DNA of 64,000 nucleotides, taken from positions 124,001 through 188,000 of the forward strand of contig NZ_WFLK01000010.1 in NCBI RefSeq assembly GCF_009208565.1, given 5' to 3'. How positions within the stretch are numbered: position 1 is the first letter of the stretch; the number at the start of each line of letters is the position of its first letter. The translations under genes were made by a program, and so were the position numbers. Shown here in pieces: positions 25,731 through 34,584 of the stretch. The notes below the pieces were generated by a model. That model saw only the letters and a list, made by a program, of their open reading frames with translations. It was not told the origin of the DNA and did no database searches. This DNA comes from Janthinobacterium aquaticum (GTDB lineage Bacteria; Pseudomonadota; Gammaproteobacteria; Burkholderiales; Burkholderiaceae_D).

Positions 25731-28400
25731 ATGAATATGCAGTCAAATCAAGAGCTTGCCAGTATCACCCGAAGCAAGCTCACGCCCATGATGCAACAAT
25801 ATATGAGCATCAAGGACAACCATCCGACGATGCTGGTTTTCTACCGCATGGGCGACTTTTACGAACTGTTTTTTGACGATGCCGAAAAAGCCGCGCGCCT
25901 CTTGGGCATTACGCTGACGGCGCGCGGCGCCAGCAATGGCAATCCGATCAAGATGTGCGGCGTGCCCTTCCATTCGCTCGACGGCTACCTGGCCAAGCTG
26001 GTCAAGCTGGGCGAGTCGGTGGCCATCTGCGAGCAGATCGGCGACCCGGCGACCAGCAAGGGGCCGGTCGAGCGCAAGGTGATGCGGGTGGTCACGCCCG
26101 GCACGCTGACGGACGCCGACCTGCTGCCGGAAAAAGCCGAGCGCCCTCTTCTTGCGCTGTGCCGCGTCACGCAGCGCAAGACGGTTACGACCGGCCTGGC
26201 GTGGCTGTCGCTGGCCAGCGGCGCGTTGAAGCTGATGGAGTTTTCCAGCGACAGCAGCACCGCCGACGCGCGCCTGCAGCAGGAACTCGAACGCATCGTG
26301 CCGGCCGAGATTCTCAGTGGCGACACCGGCGACCTGTTTGATGAACATGCACCGTGCCACGTTAACCGCGTACCGGACTGGCATTTTGATGCCGTCAGCG
26401 GCCACAAGGCGCTGCTCGACCAACTGGGCGTAGTCACGCTGACCGGCTTTGGCGCCGACGGCCTGGGTGCGGCCTTTGGCGCGGCCGGCGCGCTGCTGCG
26501 CTATGCGCAGTCGACCCAGGGACGCGGGCTGCAGCACGTGCGCTCGCTCAGCACCGAAAGTGAAACCGAATTCGTCGGTCTGGATGCGGCTACCCGGCGC
26601 AACCTGGAACTGACCGAAACCATCCGCGGCCAGGAGTCGCCCACGCTGTTTTCGCTGCTCGACCATTGCCGCACCGCCATGGGTTCGCGCATGCTGCGCC
26701 ACTGGCTGCACCATGCGCGGCGCGACCAGGACGTGGCGCGTGCGCGTCACGAAGCCATTGCCCTGCTGGCGCGCAAGGAAGCATCCGGCCCGCTGGCGGC
26801 CACGCTGGCACAGGTGCCAGATATCGAGCGCATTACCACCCGCATCGCGCTGCTGTCGGCGCGTCCGCGCGACCTGGCCGCCCTGCGCGACGGCCTGCTG
26901 CAACTGCCGCTGCTGCGCGAACAATTGAACCGCTGCTACGGCCAGGGCCTCGGTGGCGAGGACGGCCTGCTGGCGGCCATCCATACCGCACTGGCGACGC
27001 CCGAAGCCTGCCTGGATCTGCTGGTGCGCGCCGTGGCGCAGGAGCCGGCCGCGATGGTGCGCGACGGCGGCGTGTTTGCACGCGGCTTTGACGCTGAACT
27101 CGATGAGCTGCGCGCGCTGTCGGAAAACGCCGGCCAGTTCCTGGTCGACCTGGAAACGCGCGAACGCGCCCGCACCGGCATTGCCAACCTGCGCGTCGAG
27201 TACAACCGCGTGCACGGCTTCTATATTGAAGTCACGCACGGCCAGACCGACAAGGTGCCGGAAGACTACCGCCGCCGCCAGACGCTGAAAAACGCCGAGC
27301 GCTACATCACGCCGGAACTGAAGGTGTTCGAAGACAAGGCGCTGTCGGCGCAGGATAAAGCGCTGGTGCGCGAAAAGCTGCTGTACGACCTGTTGCTGGC
27401 CGACCTGGCACCGCATATCGGCACGCTGCAGACCATCGCGCAAGGCATGGCGCAACTCGACACGCTCAATGCGCTGACCGAACACGCGCAGCAGCACAAC
27501 TGGGTCGCGCCGCAGCTGGTGGCCGAGCCGTGCATCAATATCGTCGAAGGCCGCCATCCGGTGGTGGAAAAGCAGATCGAGCGCTTTATCGCCAACGACT
27601 GCCGCTTCGTCAACGAACGCCGCCTGCTGTTAATTACCGGTCCGAACATGGGCGGTAAGTCGACCTTCATGCGCCAGGTTGCACTGATTACCCTGCTGGC
27701 CTACGTGGGCAGCTACGTGCCGGCCACCAGCGCCACCATTGGCCCGATCGACCGCATCTTCACGCGTATCGGCGCCACCGACGACCTGGCCGGCGGACGC
27801 TCGACCTTCATGGTGGAGATGACCGAGTCGGCCACCATTTTGAATGGCGCCACCGAGCATTCACTGGTGCTGATGGACGAAGTGGGCCGCGGCACATCGA
27901 CCTTCGACGGCCTGGCGCTGGCATGGGCGATTGCGCGCCACCTGATCGAGCAAAGCCGCAGCTTCACGCTGTTTGCCACCCACTACTTCGAGCTCACGCA
28001 GCTGCCCGACAGCTTCCCGAGCGCCGCCAACGTGCACCTGTCGGCGGTCGAACACAAGGACAGCATCGTGTTCCTGCATGCGGTACAGGCCGGCCCGGCT
28101 TCGCAAAGCTACGGCTTGCAGGTAGCGCAGCTGGCCGGCGTGCCGCAACCGGTGATCAAGGCGGCGCGCAAGCATCTGGCGCGCCTGGAATCGCAGGCAC
28201 TCGACGCTACGCCGCAGCGCGACCTGTTTGCCCAGCAGGTGGCCGATCCCTATGCGCAGGAGGAAGAGCAGGCGCCGCCGGCGTTAAGCGACGCGCAGCA
28301 GGCGCTGCTCGACGCGGTGGCCGAACTGGATCCCGACGCGCTGTCGCCGCGCGAGGCGCTCGAACAGTTGTATCAGTTGAAGAAGCTGGCCAACGCATGA
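25731..28400 (+). CDS. mutS: DNA mismatch repair protein MutS
   Basis: The 889-residue protein has the mismatch-binding N domain with the Phe-x-Glu-type contact in [15 protein letters not shown], the connector, lever and clamp domains, and the ABC ATPase with Walker [10 protein letters not shown] near residue 640, followed by [12 protein letters not shown] and THYFELT. MutS recognises mispairs and recruits MutL in the cytoplasm. The ATG at 25731 gives the normal N terminus ([24 protein letters not shown]); the in-frame ATG upstream adds 30 unlike residues. The stop overlaps the next gene's ATG. Confidence 0.97.
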   Translation: MNMQSNQELASITRSKLTPMMQQYMSIKDNHPTMLVFYRMGDFYELFFDDAEKAARLLGITLTARGASNGNPIKMCGVPFHSLDGYLAKLVKLGESVAICEQIGDPATSKGPVERKVMRVVTPGTLTDADLLPEKAERPLLALCRVTQRKTVTTGLAWLSLASGALKLMEFSSDSSTADARLQQELERIVPAEILSGDTGDLFDEHAPCHVNRVPDWHFDAVSGHKALLDQLGVVTLTGFGADGLGAAFGAAGALLRYAQSTQGRGLQHVRSLSTESETEFVGLDAATRRNLELTETIRGQESPTLFSLLDHCRTAMGSRMLRHWLHHARRDQDVARARHEAIALLARKEASGPLAATLAQVPDIERITTRIALLSARPRDLAALRDGLLQLPLLREQLNRCYGQGLGGEDGLLAAIHTALATPEACLDLLVRAVAQEPAAMVRDGGVFARGFDAELDELRALSENAGQFLVDLETRERARTGIANLRVEYNRVHGFYIEVTHGQTDKVPEDYRRRQTLKNAERYITPELKVFEDKALSAQDKALVREKLLYDLLLADLAPHIGTLQTIAQGMAQLDTLNALTEHAQQHNWVAPQLVAEPCINIVEGRHPVVEKQIERFIANDCRFVNERRLLLITGPNMGGKSTFMRQVALITLLAYVGSYVPATSATIGPIDRIFTRIGATDDLAGGRSTFMVEMTESATILNGATEHSLVLMDEVGRGTSTFDGLALAWAIARHLIEQSRSFTLFATHYFELTQLPDSFPSAANVHLSAVEHKDSIVFLHAVQAGPASQSYGLQVAQLAGVPQPVIKAARKHLARLESQALDATPQRDLFAQQVADPYAQEEEQAPPALSDAQQALLDAVAELDPDALSPREALEQLYQLKKLANA

Positions 28401-29377
28401 CGCTACTGCGCCGCATCGCGCGCCTGTCGCTGCTGGCGGCCTGCCTGCACGCGCCCGCGGCAGTCGCGGCGGCCAGCTTCGAGTTTGCCGTACTGGCACA
28501 CTCGTTCAAGGCCGGACCCGATGATGCGCCGCTAAAAAAAGCGCTGGCTGGCGCCAACGGCCAGCATGCGGCCTTCGTGGTAGCGACCGGCATCAAGGCC
28601 TCCAGCGAAGCGTGCAGCGACAAGCTGTATGGCCAGCGCAAGGACATGTTTGAAGCGTCCGGCGCGCCGCTGATCGTCTCGCTGTCGGCCAGCGACTGGT
28701 CGAACTGCCGCAATTCGCGCGGGCGCGTCAACGCCATCGAGCGCCTGAACCGCCTGCGCGACGTGTATTTTGGCGACAACCAGAGCCTGGGCCAGCGCAA
28801 GCTGGCCGTCACGCGACTGTCGTCGACGGCCAAGTTTCGCAGCTATGCGGAAAACGCCCACTGGGAATACGGCGGCGTGCTGTTTGCCACCGTCAACCTG
28901 CCCGCCAATAACAACCACTTCCTGCCCGAAGCGGGCCGCAACAGCGAGTTCGAGGACCGGCTGGTAGCCAACCGCGCCTGGCTACAGCGCCTGTTCGCGA
29001 TGGCCCACAGCAAAAAGCTCGACGGCATCGTGCTGTTTTCCGATGGCGACATCGGCATCGAACACGAAGAAGAAAGCTCACTGCTGCCCAGCTTCAGCTC
29101 GAAGCAGGACGGCTTTGCCAGCCCGCGCAAGCAGATCCGGCTGCTGGCCAAGAAATTCGGCGGCAAAGTGCTGCTGGTCGACACCGACACGGGCGGCAAG
29201 CCGGAACCCCGCAAAGGCAAGCCAGCCACGGCCACCGATGCGCAGATCAGCTGGAAGGCCAACCTGGGCCATGTCAGCATCGGCAATGACTGGGCCGTGA
29301 TTGGCGTTAGCCACAGCAAAGCCCCGCTGTTTGAAGTCAAACCGCGCGATGGTCGCGGCGCATTGCAGGGCAAATAA
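28397..29377 (+). CDS. Secreted hypothetical protein coupled to mutS
   Basis: The 326-residue protein starts inside the mutS stop (ATGA overlap), so it is translationally coupled. It has a signal peptide ([17 protein letters not shown]). The mature part ([65 protein letters not shown]-type segments) looks like a calcineurin-like metallophosphoesterase-related fold, but the HD/GNH metal motifs are not clearly visible. I therefore leave the function open. It may be periplasmic and have no role in repair. Confidence 0.85.
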   Translation: MTLLRRIARLSLLAACLHAPAAVAAASFEFAVLAHSFKAGPDDAPLKKALAGANGQHAAFVVATGIKASSEACSDKLYGQRKDMFEASGAPLIVSLSASDWSNCRNSRGRVNAIERLNRLRDVYFGDNQSLGQRKLAVTRLSSTAKFRSYAENAHWEYGGVLFATVNLPANNNHFLPEAGRNSEFEDRLVANRAWLQRLFAMAHSKKLDGIVLFSDGDIGIEHEEESSLLPSFSSKQDGFASPRKQIRLLAKKFGGKVLLVDTDTGGKPEPRKGKPATATDAQISWKANLGHVSIGNDWAVIGVSHSKAPLFEVKPRDGRGALQGK

Positions 29378-29443
29378 GGCGCGGCTTGACAGATATCCAG
29401 TTTTATTTTTGCCGGGGGGGCCTGCGCATGAGCTGGCGCACAG

Positions 29444-29471
29444 CGGTTCATCCCGCATGCGCGGGGAACAC
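29444..29471 (+). repeat. Solitary, degenerate type I-E CRISPR-like repeat
   Basis: The sequence runs CGGTTCATCCC, GCATGC, then GCGGGGAACAC. It is the type I-E repeat pattern (CGGTTCATCCCC...GGGGAACAC) with one C missing, 28 bases instead of 29. No second copy lies 60 bases away on either side and no cas gene is in the window. It may be a relic repeat, or a chance hairpin behind the upstream gene. Confidence 0.4.
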
Positions 29472-29570
29472 CTGACTACGCTCCGACCTACCTGGCCGAA
29501 TGACGGAAAAGATAAACAAGAAGCCAGAGCGACATTGACCAATGCGATATGCCGACCACGGATGAGGTCG

Positions 29571-29770
29571 TGTCGCAATGGCAGAACTGACCCTAATGCC
29601 GCTAAGTTAAGAGGATGGTAGGTCGGATTAGCGTAGCGTAATCCGACAATTGGCAGCTAATATTGTCGGATTACGCCGCTACGCGGCTAATCCGACCTAC
29701 TTGGTTTGCCAGGAGTTTTCCTTAACTTAGCGGCATTAAGACCTGACCCCGCTTTGTTACGACACCTGAA
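29571..29770. repeat. Composite repeat cluster (family A nested in family B-like ends)
   Basis: The gap between 29378 and 29806 holds no gene. From outside in: family-B-like ends (CGTGTCGCAATGGCAGAACTG on the left, CTGACCCC...TACGACAC on the right), a perfect 18-base inverted repeat TAATGCCGCTAAGTTAAG (29594-29611, mate 29721-29738), and in the centre family A copy 2. A TCCGACCTAC fragment near 29480 is a further scrap of family A. Confidence 0.75.
29618..29700. repeat. Family A BIME-like palindromic repeat, copy 2
   Basis: The 83-base element runs from GTAGGTCGGATTA to TAATCCGACCTAC with two internal hairpin units and is the shortest of the four copies. Its right flank (TTGGTTTGCCAGGAGTTTTC) is the inverse of the left flank of copy 1, so the mobilised or duplicated unit was larger than the palindrome itself. 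Confidence 0.9.
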
Positions 29771-29806
29771 CCAGCCGCAGAGGACCGGGTCAGGCGTCAT
29801 TATCCA

Positions 29807-30355
29807 TTAATGGATTGGGTGGGTGCGGAAGTGATCGCCTTCGTCGCCTTCGTCACCTTCATCGTCGCCGTGGTGGTGGCCATGGGCGCCGTGCACGTGG
29901 CCGTGGGCGATTTCTTCTTCGGTGGCGGCGCGCACGTCGGCCACCGTCAGTTCGAAGCGCAGTGCGATGCCGGCCAGCGGATGATTGCCGTCCAGTACCA
30001 CTTTGTCGTCAGCGATATCGGTGACGGTAAAGATCATGGCTTCTTCGTCGCCCGAATCGCTTTCCGGCATGCCTTCGAACTGCATGCCCACTTCCAGCGG
30101 CTCTGGCAAGCGGTTGCGCGGCTCGACCTTGACCAGGGCAGGATCGTATTCGCCGAAAGCATCGTCCGGTTCGATCTGGATCGTATTCGAGTAGCCGACT
30201 TCCTTGCCGTCGAGTTCTTCTTCGATCTTCGGCAGGGTGTTTTCATAATCACCGTGCAGGTAGACCATCGGCTGGCGGCCGTCTTCGATCAGATTGTCCT
30301 GCGCGTCCGACAGCTTGTAGTTGACGGTTACGACGGTATTTTTGGCAATCTTCAT
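29807..30355 (-). CDS. slyD: FKBP-type peptidyl-prolyl isomerase SlyD
   Basis: The 182-residue cytoplasmic protein begins MKIAKNTVVTVNYKLSDAQ. It has the FKBP fold interrupted by the insert-in-flap chaperone domain (residues about 70-125) and a His/Asp/Glu-rich metal-binding tail (HGHVHGAHGHHHGDD...). SlyD isomerises prolyl bonds and delivers nickel to hydrogenase or urease maturation. The Met at 30355 is preferred over one five codons upstream because it matches the family start. It is divergent from roxA; a TATAAT-type -10 for slyD lies at 30386-30391. Confidence 0.95.
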   Translation of the reverse strand: MKIAKNTVVTVNYKLSDAQDNLIEDGRQPMVYLHGDYENTLPKIEEELDGKEVGYSNTIQIEPDDAFGEYDPALVKVEPRNRLPEPLEVGMQFEGMPESDSGDEEAMIFTVTDIADDKVVLDGNHPLAGIALRFELTVADVRAATEEEIAHGHVHGAHGHHHGDDEGDEGDEGDHFRTHPIH

Positions 30356-30433
30356 TATGCTTCCTTTCAATGTATAAGCTGCTAAATTATACCTTTACGC
30401 CGCCTGCGGCATGCGCATTCCTGCGTTGCCGGT

Positions 30434-30442
30434 TGTTATAAT
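30434..30442 (+). promoter_or_regulatory. Extended -10 promoter of roxA (probable leaderless mRNA)
   Basis: TGTTATAAT is a full extended -10 (TGn plus TATAAT at 30437-30442); no -35 is seen at the right distance. Transcription would start about seven bases on, at the A of the roxA ATG (30449). No ribosome site lies between. Confidence 0.6.
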
Positions 30443-30448
30443 GGGCGC

Positions 30449-31573
30449 ATGAAAAAATTAACTCTCCTGGGCGACATCACGCCGGCGCAATTCCTGCGCG
30501 ACTACTGGCATAAAAAACCCCTGCTGATCCGTCAGGCCGTGCCTGGCTTCAAGGCGCTGCTGGACTTCAAGCAACTGGCCGAACTGGCCAAGCTCGACCA
30601 TGTTGAATCGCGTCTGGTCAGCCAGATCGACGGCCACTGGGCGATGCAGCAAGGTCCGCTGGACAACTTGCCCTCGCTGAAACAAAAAAACTGGAGCCTG
30701 CTGGTGCAAGGCGCCAATCTGCACAGCGCCGAGGCCGATGCGCTGCTGCGCCAGTTCCGTTTCCTGCCCGACGCGCGGCTGGACGACCTGATGGTCAGCT
30801 TTGCCACCGATGGCGGCGGCGTCGGACCGCATTTCGACTCCTATGACGTGTTCCTGCTGCAAGGCCAGGGCAAGCGCCACTGGCGCATCGGCGCGCAGAA
30901 AGACCTGAGCCTGATCGACGGCCTGCCGCTGAAAATCCTCAGCAACTTCGTGCCGGACGAAGAGTTCACGCTCGAGCCGGGCGACATGCTGTACCTGCCG
31001 CCCCACTACGCGCACGACGGCGTGGCCATCGGCGACTGCCAGACCTATTCGATCGGTTTCCGTTCGCCGTCGTTCCAGGAACTGGGCGAAGCGTTCCTGC
31101 AGTTCATGGCCGATTCGATCGACCTGCCTGGCATGTACAGCGACCCCGACCTGAAGGCATCGAACCGCCCGGCGGAAATTCCACGCGAGATGCTCTCCGT
31201 GATTACTGAAGAAATGAACAAGGTGCGCTTTACGGAAGAAGACGTCACTATCTTCCTCGGTGAGCACCTGTCCGAACCCAAGCACAATGTCTTCTTTGCA
31301 CCGCTGGCCAAGCCGCTGACGGTAGGCCGCTTTACCGATGCTGCGCAGAAAAAAGGTGTCGTGCTGTCGCGCAAGACGCTGATGCTCTACCGCGGCAAGA
31401 ACGTGTTTATCAATGGTGAATCGTTTGCTGTCGGCCGCGCCGACAAAGCCGCACTGGAAACGCTGGCCGATGAGCGCGCGCTCGACGGCGAAGGCGTGGC
31501 GCAGGCCTCGGAAGACGTGATGGAAGCGTTGTACACCTGGTATCAGGATGGCTGGATCGAATTGCCTAAATAA
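30449..31573 (+). CDS. roxA: Ribosomal oxygenase RoxA/YcfD (L16 arginine hydroxylase)
   Basis: The 374-residue protein is a JmjC-type cupin 2-oxoglutarate/Fe(II) oxygenase. The iron site is HFD (GPHFDSYDVFLLQ) with the distal His in PPHYAHDG. The N-terminal YWHKKPLLIRQA and C-terminal winged-helix part match YcfD. The enzyme hydroxylates an arginine of ribosomal protein L16. The gene is single. The promoter sits so close to the ATG that the message is probably leaderless. Confidence 0.93.
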   Translation: MKKLTLLGDITPAQFLRDYWHKKPLLIRQAVPGFKALLDFKQLAELAKLDHVESRLVSQIDGHWAMQQGPLDNLPSLKQKNWSLLVQGANLHSAEADALLRQFRFLPDARLDDLMVSFATDGGGVGPHFDSYDVFLLQGQGKRHWRIGAQKDLSLIDGLPLKILSNFVPDEEFTLEPGDMLYLPPHYAHDGVAIGDCQTYSIGFRSPSFQELGEAFLQFMADSIDLPGMYSDPDLKASNRPAEIPREMLSVITEEMNKVRFTEEDVTIFLGEHLSEPKHNVFFAPLAKPLTVGRFTDAAQKKGVVLSRKTLMLYRGKNVFINGESFAVGRADKAALETLADERALDGEGVAQASEDVMEALYTWYQDGWIELPK

Positions 31574-31754
31574 CGCATTGCAGCAAATGTATTTAGATAA
31601 AAACTATAAATGAATGTTCTGCGCCAGCGCAAAGAAAAGTGTGTTTTTAATATCGCTTTGACGCGCTTGCGCAGAACACTTACACTTGCTTGCAATTTGC
31701 TTTGGCAAATATTGCGATATCACAAAATAGTTGCGTGTTTGGCTTGTACTCCTA

Positions 31755-31783
31755 TTGCGACGCACCAAAAATCGCTATAATAT
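31755..31783 (+). promoter_or_regulatory. Promoter of the Ala-rich lipoprotein gene
   Basis: TTGCGA (31755-31760) is followed by TATAAT (31776-31781) at 15 bases, or by TAATAT (31778-31783) at 17 bases. The stretch from 31574 to 31754 is AT-rich and shows no gene. Confidence 0.55.
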
Positions 31784-31784
31784 T

Positions 31785-31922
31785 CGGTTAGGAAGTTTCC
31801 GTTGTCTGGCAGGCACCACCTGGTACGAAAAGCCTTCGAAGACGACCTAACGAGCGATAATTACCGGTAATTATTCATCGCAACAATGTTGATTTATTTT
31901 TGAAATAATTAAGGAAAAACAA
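31785..31922 (+). ncRNA. Structured 5' leader or small RNA before the lipoprotein gene
   Basis: The leader contains a long-range stem GTTAGG (31785-31790) with CCTAAC (31847-31852), inside it CAGG-CACCA-CCTG and CTTCGAAG hairpins. After it comes a perfect 18-base palindrome ATAATTACC/GGTAATTAT (31857-31874). A leader of about 135 bases with nested stems is unusual for a plain lipoprotein gene. It does not match a riboswitch class I can name. Confidence 0.4.
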
Positions 31923-32177
31923 ATGAAAAAATCCCTGCTGATCGCCTCCCTGATGGTTGTTGCTCTGGCTGCTTGCGGCAAAAAAGAAGAGCCAGTTGCT
32001 CCAGCACCAGTAGTTGAAACCCCAGCACCAGCTCCAGCAGCTGAAGCCCCAGCAGCTCCTGCTGCTGACGCTGCTGCTTCGGCCGCTACCGACGCTGCTG
32101 CTGCTGCTTCGGCTGCCGCTTCGGCTGCTACCGACGCTGCTGCTGCCGCTTCGGACGCTGCATCGGCTGCTAAGTAA
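31923..32177 (+). CDS. Small Ala-rich lipoprotein
   Basis: The 84-residue product has a lipoprotein signal (MKKSLLIASLMVVALAAC, lipobox LAAC), a Pro-rich spacer (PVAPAPVVETPAPAPAAEAP) and a helical Ala/Ser/Asp tail built of two 14-residue near repeats spaced on Thr (ATDAAAAASAAAS...ATDAAAAASDAAS). The tail is compatible with a heptad coiled coil, like a miniature Lpp. It may be an abundant envelope lipoprotein; strong promoter, AAGGAAAAAC ribosome site and a terminator support high expression. Role unknown. Confidence 0.88.
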   Translation: MKKSLLIASLMVVALAACGKKEEPVAPAPVVETPAPAPAAEAPAAPAADAAASAATDAAAAASAAASAATDAAAAASDAASAAK

Positions 32178-32198
32178 TTAGCAACCCCGCAGGATAAG

Positions 32199-32224
32199 AG
32201 CCGGCCTTCGGGCCGGTTTTTTTT
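32199..32224 (+). terminator. Rho-independent terminator of the lipoprotein gene
   Basis: CCGGCCTTCGGGCCGG stem-loop with an eight-base T tract, 22 bases after the lipoprotein stop. Confidence 0.93.
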
Positions 32225-32285
32225 CGCCTGGCGTTTTGTCAGGCAAGCCGGCAATACAAGGCTGGCAATACAAAGCCGGCAGGCG

Positions 32286-32321
32286 AAAAAAAGCCGGTCT
32301 CGAAAAGAGCCGGCTTTTTTT
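32286..32321. terminator. Bidirectional terminator, mainly for bamC
   Basis: An AGCCGG...CCGGCT stem (one bulge) is flanked by A-run and T-run on opposite sides, so it can stop transcription from both directions. It lies about 40 bases past the bamC stop on the minus strand. Confidence 0.85.
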
Positions 32322-32359
32322 GCGACGCAGGCGCCAACCTGGCGCCTTGCATGCAACGC

Positions 32360-33553
32360 TTACTTGAGCTGGTCGTTGAGCAGACCCAGGATTTTCTCGG
32401 CCACTGGCGAGGTTGCAGGCTGGCCTTCGTTGCTGAGCACGGTGACCAGGCTGGTGCTGCCGTCGCCGCCCTTGACCAGCACGCGATAGCGCTGCGCTTC
32501 CTTGTCCTTGTCGGACGAAGAACCCCAGCTGAACAGTTTCGAGAAGAAGCCGTCCTGCTTGGTCGCGTCCGGATCGACATAGCGCACGAAATAGGTGCCC
32601 TGGGTACGATCGCGGTCTTCCACCGTGAAGCCAACGCGGTCCAGCGCCAGGCCGACACGGCGCCAGGCGCGGTCGAACCCTTCGTCCACTTCGATACCGC
32701 GGCCAGCGGTGGCCACAGTACCAACGAGTTGCGCATGCTGCGGCTGCACAATGGCGGCGTCGACGGCCGTCTTGGCTTGCGCCTCATCCTTGGCAGCGCC
32801 CAGGCGCGTCATCAGCCTGGCCAGCAATTGCGCTTCCAGACCAGGATCGTTAGGGCGCGCGGTCCAGGTCGTCGTTTCCTTGTCGCGGCCCGTTACCACC
32901 TCTTCCACGCCACGGTGACTGATATAGATTTCAGTCGAACCATCGGCCACGCGCTCGACGCGGGTGCGGAATTTATCTTTTTCACCGGTCGAATAGAGCG
33001 AATCGAACACTTTGCCGATGGTATTGCGGATGAAGTCCTGCGGCACCTTCGAGCGGTTTTCATTCCACTCCGTTTCCATGATGCCAGCCGTTGGCTGGTC
33101 GATTGCCAGCGTAAAGCCGGCATCTTCCCAGAACTGCTTGATCTGCGGCCACAGCACTTCAGGCGGCTGCTTGACCACCAGCCAGCGCTGGTTGCCGGCG
33201 CGCTCGACCTTGATCGAGCCGACCGTGATCGGCACCACGCCGACGACGCCATCGGCGGTGACGACGGTCTGTGCACCGTTCGCTGCCTGGCGCTGCGCGT
33301 TATAGCCCGAGGCGGTGGCAATGCCATTCTTGGCGTCAGGCAGGCTGTAGCGATTGTCCTGCTGCAATTGCGTGAGGTCCGGCGGTACGTCCAGGGCGGA
33401 GGCTTTCTTGACCGACTTGTAGTCGACCTTGTCGCCACCGACCACCGAGCTGATCATGCCACAGCCAGCCAGGCTGGCCGCAACGGCGCCGATAACGATG
33501 CCGCGCACGGCGATGGTGGCTGGCGCCGGGGTAGTTTTCTTGCTATTAGTCAT
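32360..33553 (-). CDS. bamC: Outer-membrane assembly lipoprotein BamC
   Basis: The 397-residue protein has a lipoprotein signal (lipobox LAGC near residue 31) and the unstructured VDYKSVKKASALDVPPDLTQL segment that contacts BamD, then the two helix-grip domains of BamC. It belongs to the beta-barrel assembly machine at the outer membrane. It follows dapA by 68 bases on the same strand, the same order as dapA-bamC (nlpB) in E. coli. It is somewhat longer than the E. coli protein (344 residues). Confidence 0.92.
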   Translation of the reverse strand: MTNSKKTTPAPATIAVRGIVIGAVAASLAGCGMISSVVGGDKVDYKSVKKASALDVPPDLTQLQQDNRYSLPDAKNGIATASGYNAQRQAANGAQTVVTADGVVGVVPITVGSIKVERAGNQRWLVVKQPPEVLWPQIKQFWEDAGFTLAIDQPTAGIMETEWNENRSKVPQDFIRNTIGKVFDSLYSTGEKDKFRTRVERVADGSTEIYISHRGVEEVVTGRDKETTTWTARPNDPGLEAQLLARLMTRLGAAKDEAQAKTAVDAAIVQPQHAQLVGTVATAGRGIEVDEGFDRAWRRVGLALDRVGFTVEDRDRTQGTYFVRYVDPDATKQDGFFSKLFSWGSSSDKDKEAQRYRVLVKGGDGSTSLVTVLSNEGQPATSPVAEKILGLLNDQLK

Positions 33554-33621
33554 GTCGATACTGGATAAGAAGCTAAGTGGCAGCTGAAATCAGGGAAAGT
33601 CCCAACCGGACTGGTCGGGGC

Positions 33622-34500
33622 TCAGGACAGTACGCCCGCTTCGCGCAGGGCGTCGCGTACGGTTGCGTGGAAATTGTCGGCCAGCGGCACCAGCGGCAGG
33701 CGTATGCCGCCGGGCATCAGGCCCATCTCCGCCAGCGCCCATTTGACGGGCACCGGATTGGGCTCGACAAACAGTTTTTGATGCAGCGGAAAGACCTTGT
33801 TATTGATGGCAATGGCGGTAGCGCGGTCGCCGGCCATGGCGGCCACGCACAGTTCATGCATGGCGCGCGGCGCGACGTTGGCGGTGACCGAAATATTGCC
33901 GTGACCGCCGCACAGCATCAGCGCCATGGCGGTCGGATCGTCGCCCGAATAAACGGCAAAGTCGCTTGGCACCAGGCGCAGCAGGTCGATACCGCGACCG
34001 AGGTTGCCGGTGGCGTCTTTCACGCCCACGATATTGGGAACCGACGCCAGGCGCACAATGGTCTCGTTGCTCATGTCGGCCACGGTACGGCCCGGCACGT
34101 TGTAGAGGATCACAGGGATATCAACGGCTTCGGCAATCGCCTTGAAATGCTGGTACATGCCTTCCTGGGTAGGACGGTTGTAGTAAGGCACCACTTGCAG
34201 GACTGCATCGGCGCCCGCGTCTTTGGCATAGCGCGTCAGCTTGATCGCTTCAGCGGTAGAGTTGCCGCCGGCGCCGGCGATCACGGGAATGCGGCCGTTG
34301 GCGTGCTCGACGGTCAACTTGATCAGCTCGCAGTGCTCTTCCACGCTGACCGTTGCCGATTCGCCCGTGGTGCCCACGATAACGATGCTGTCCGTCCCCT
34401 CGGCAATATGCCAGTCGATCAGCTTGCGCAGACCTGGAATGTCCAGACTGCCGTCCGCGTGCATCGGGGTGACGATTGCTACAATGCTGCCCTTGATCAT
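33622..34500 (-). CDS. dapA: 4-hydroxy-tetrahydrodipicolinate synthase
   Basis: The 292-residue enzyme has all DapA landmarks: T44-T45 in VGTTGES, Tyr107 in VVPYYNRP, Tyr133 in LYNVPGRT and the Schiff-base Lys161 in IVGVKDATG. It condenses pyruvate and aspartate semialdehyde in lysine and diaminopimelate synthesis. It precedes bamC and follows a methyltransferase gene after an 84-base gap. Confidence 0.97.
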   Translation of the reverse strand: MIKGSIVAIVTPMHADGSLDIPGLRKLIDWHIAEGTDSIVIVGTTGESATVSVEEHCELIKLTVEHANGRIPVIAGAGGNSTAEAIKLTRYAKDAGADAVLQVVPYYNRPTQEGMYQHFKAIAEAVDIPVILYNVPGRTVADMSNETIVRLASVPNIVGVKDATGNLGRGIDLLRLVPSDFAVYSGDDPTAMALMLCGGHGNISVTANVAPRAMHELCVAAMAGDRATAIAINNKVFPLHQKLFVEPNPVPVKWALAEMGLMPGGIRLPLVPLADNFHATVRDALREAGVLS

Positions 34501-34584
34501 AGTAAGTTTATAGCGCCGATAAATAAAACAACGATTGTAGCGGATAGCCCGCGCCTGTGGTGCATTCTACTGCAGAGTGACCGC

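Noticed and set aside
29378-29806. Possible CRISPR array
   Set aside because: Only one repeat-like unit is present and nothing recurs at 60-base steps, so it is reported as a lone relic at most.
32351-33568. A long plus-strand frame opposite bamC
   Set aside because: The minus-strand BamC has a lipobox and family motifs. The mirror frame has none.
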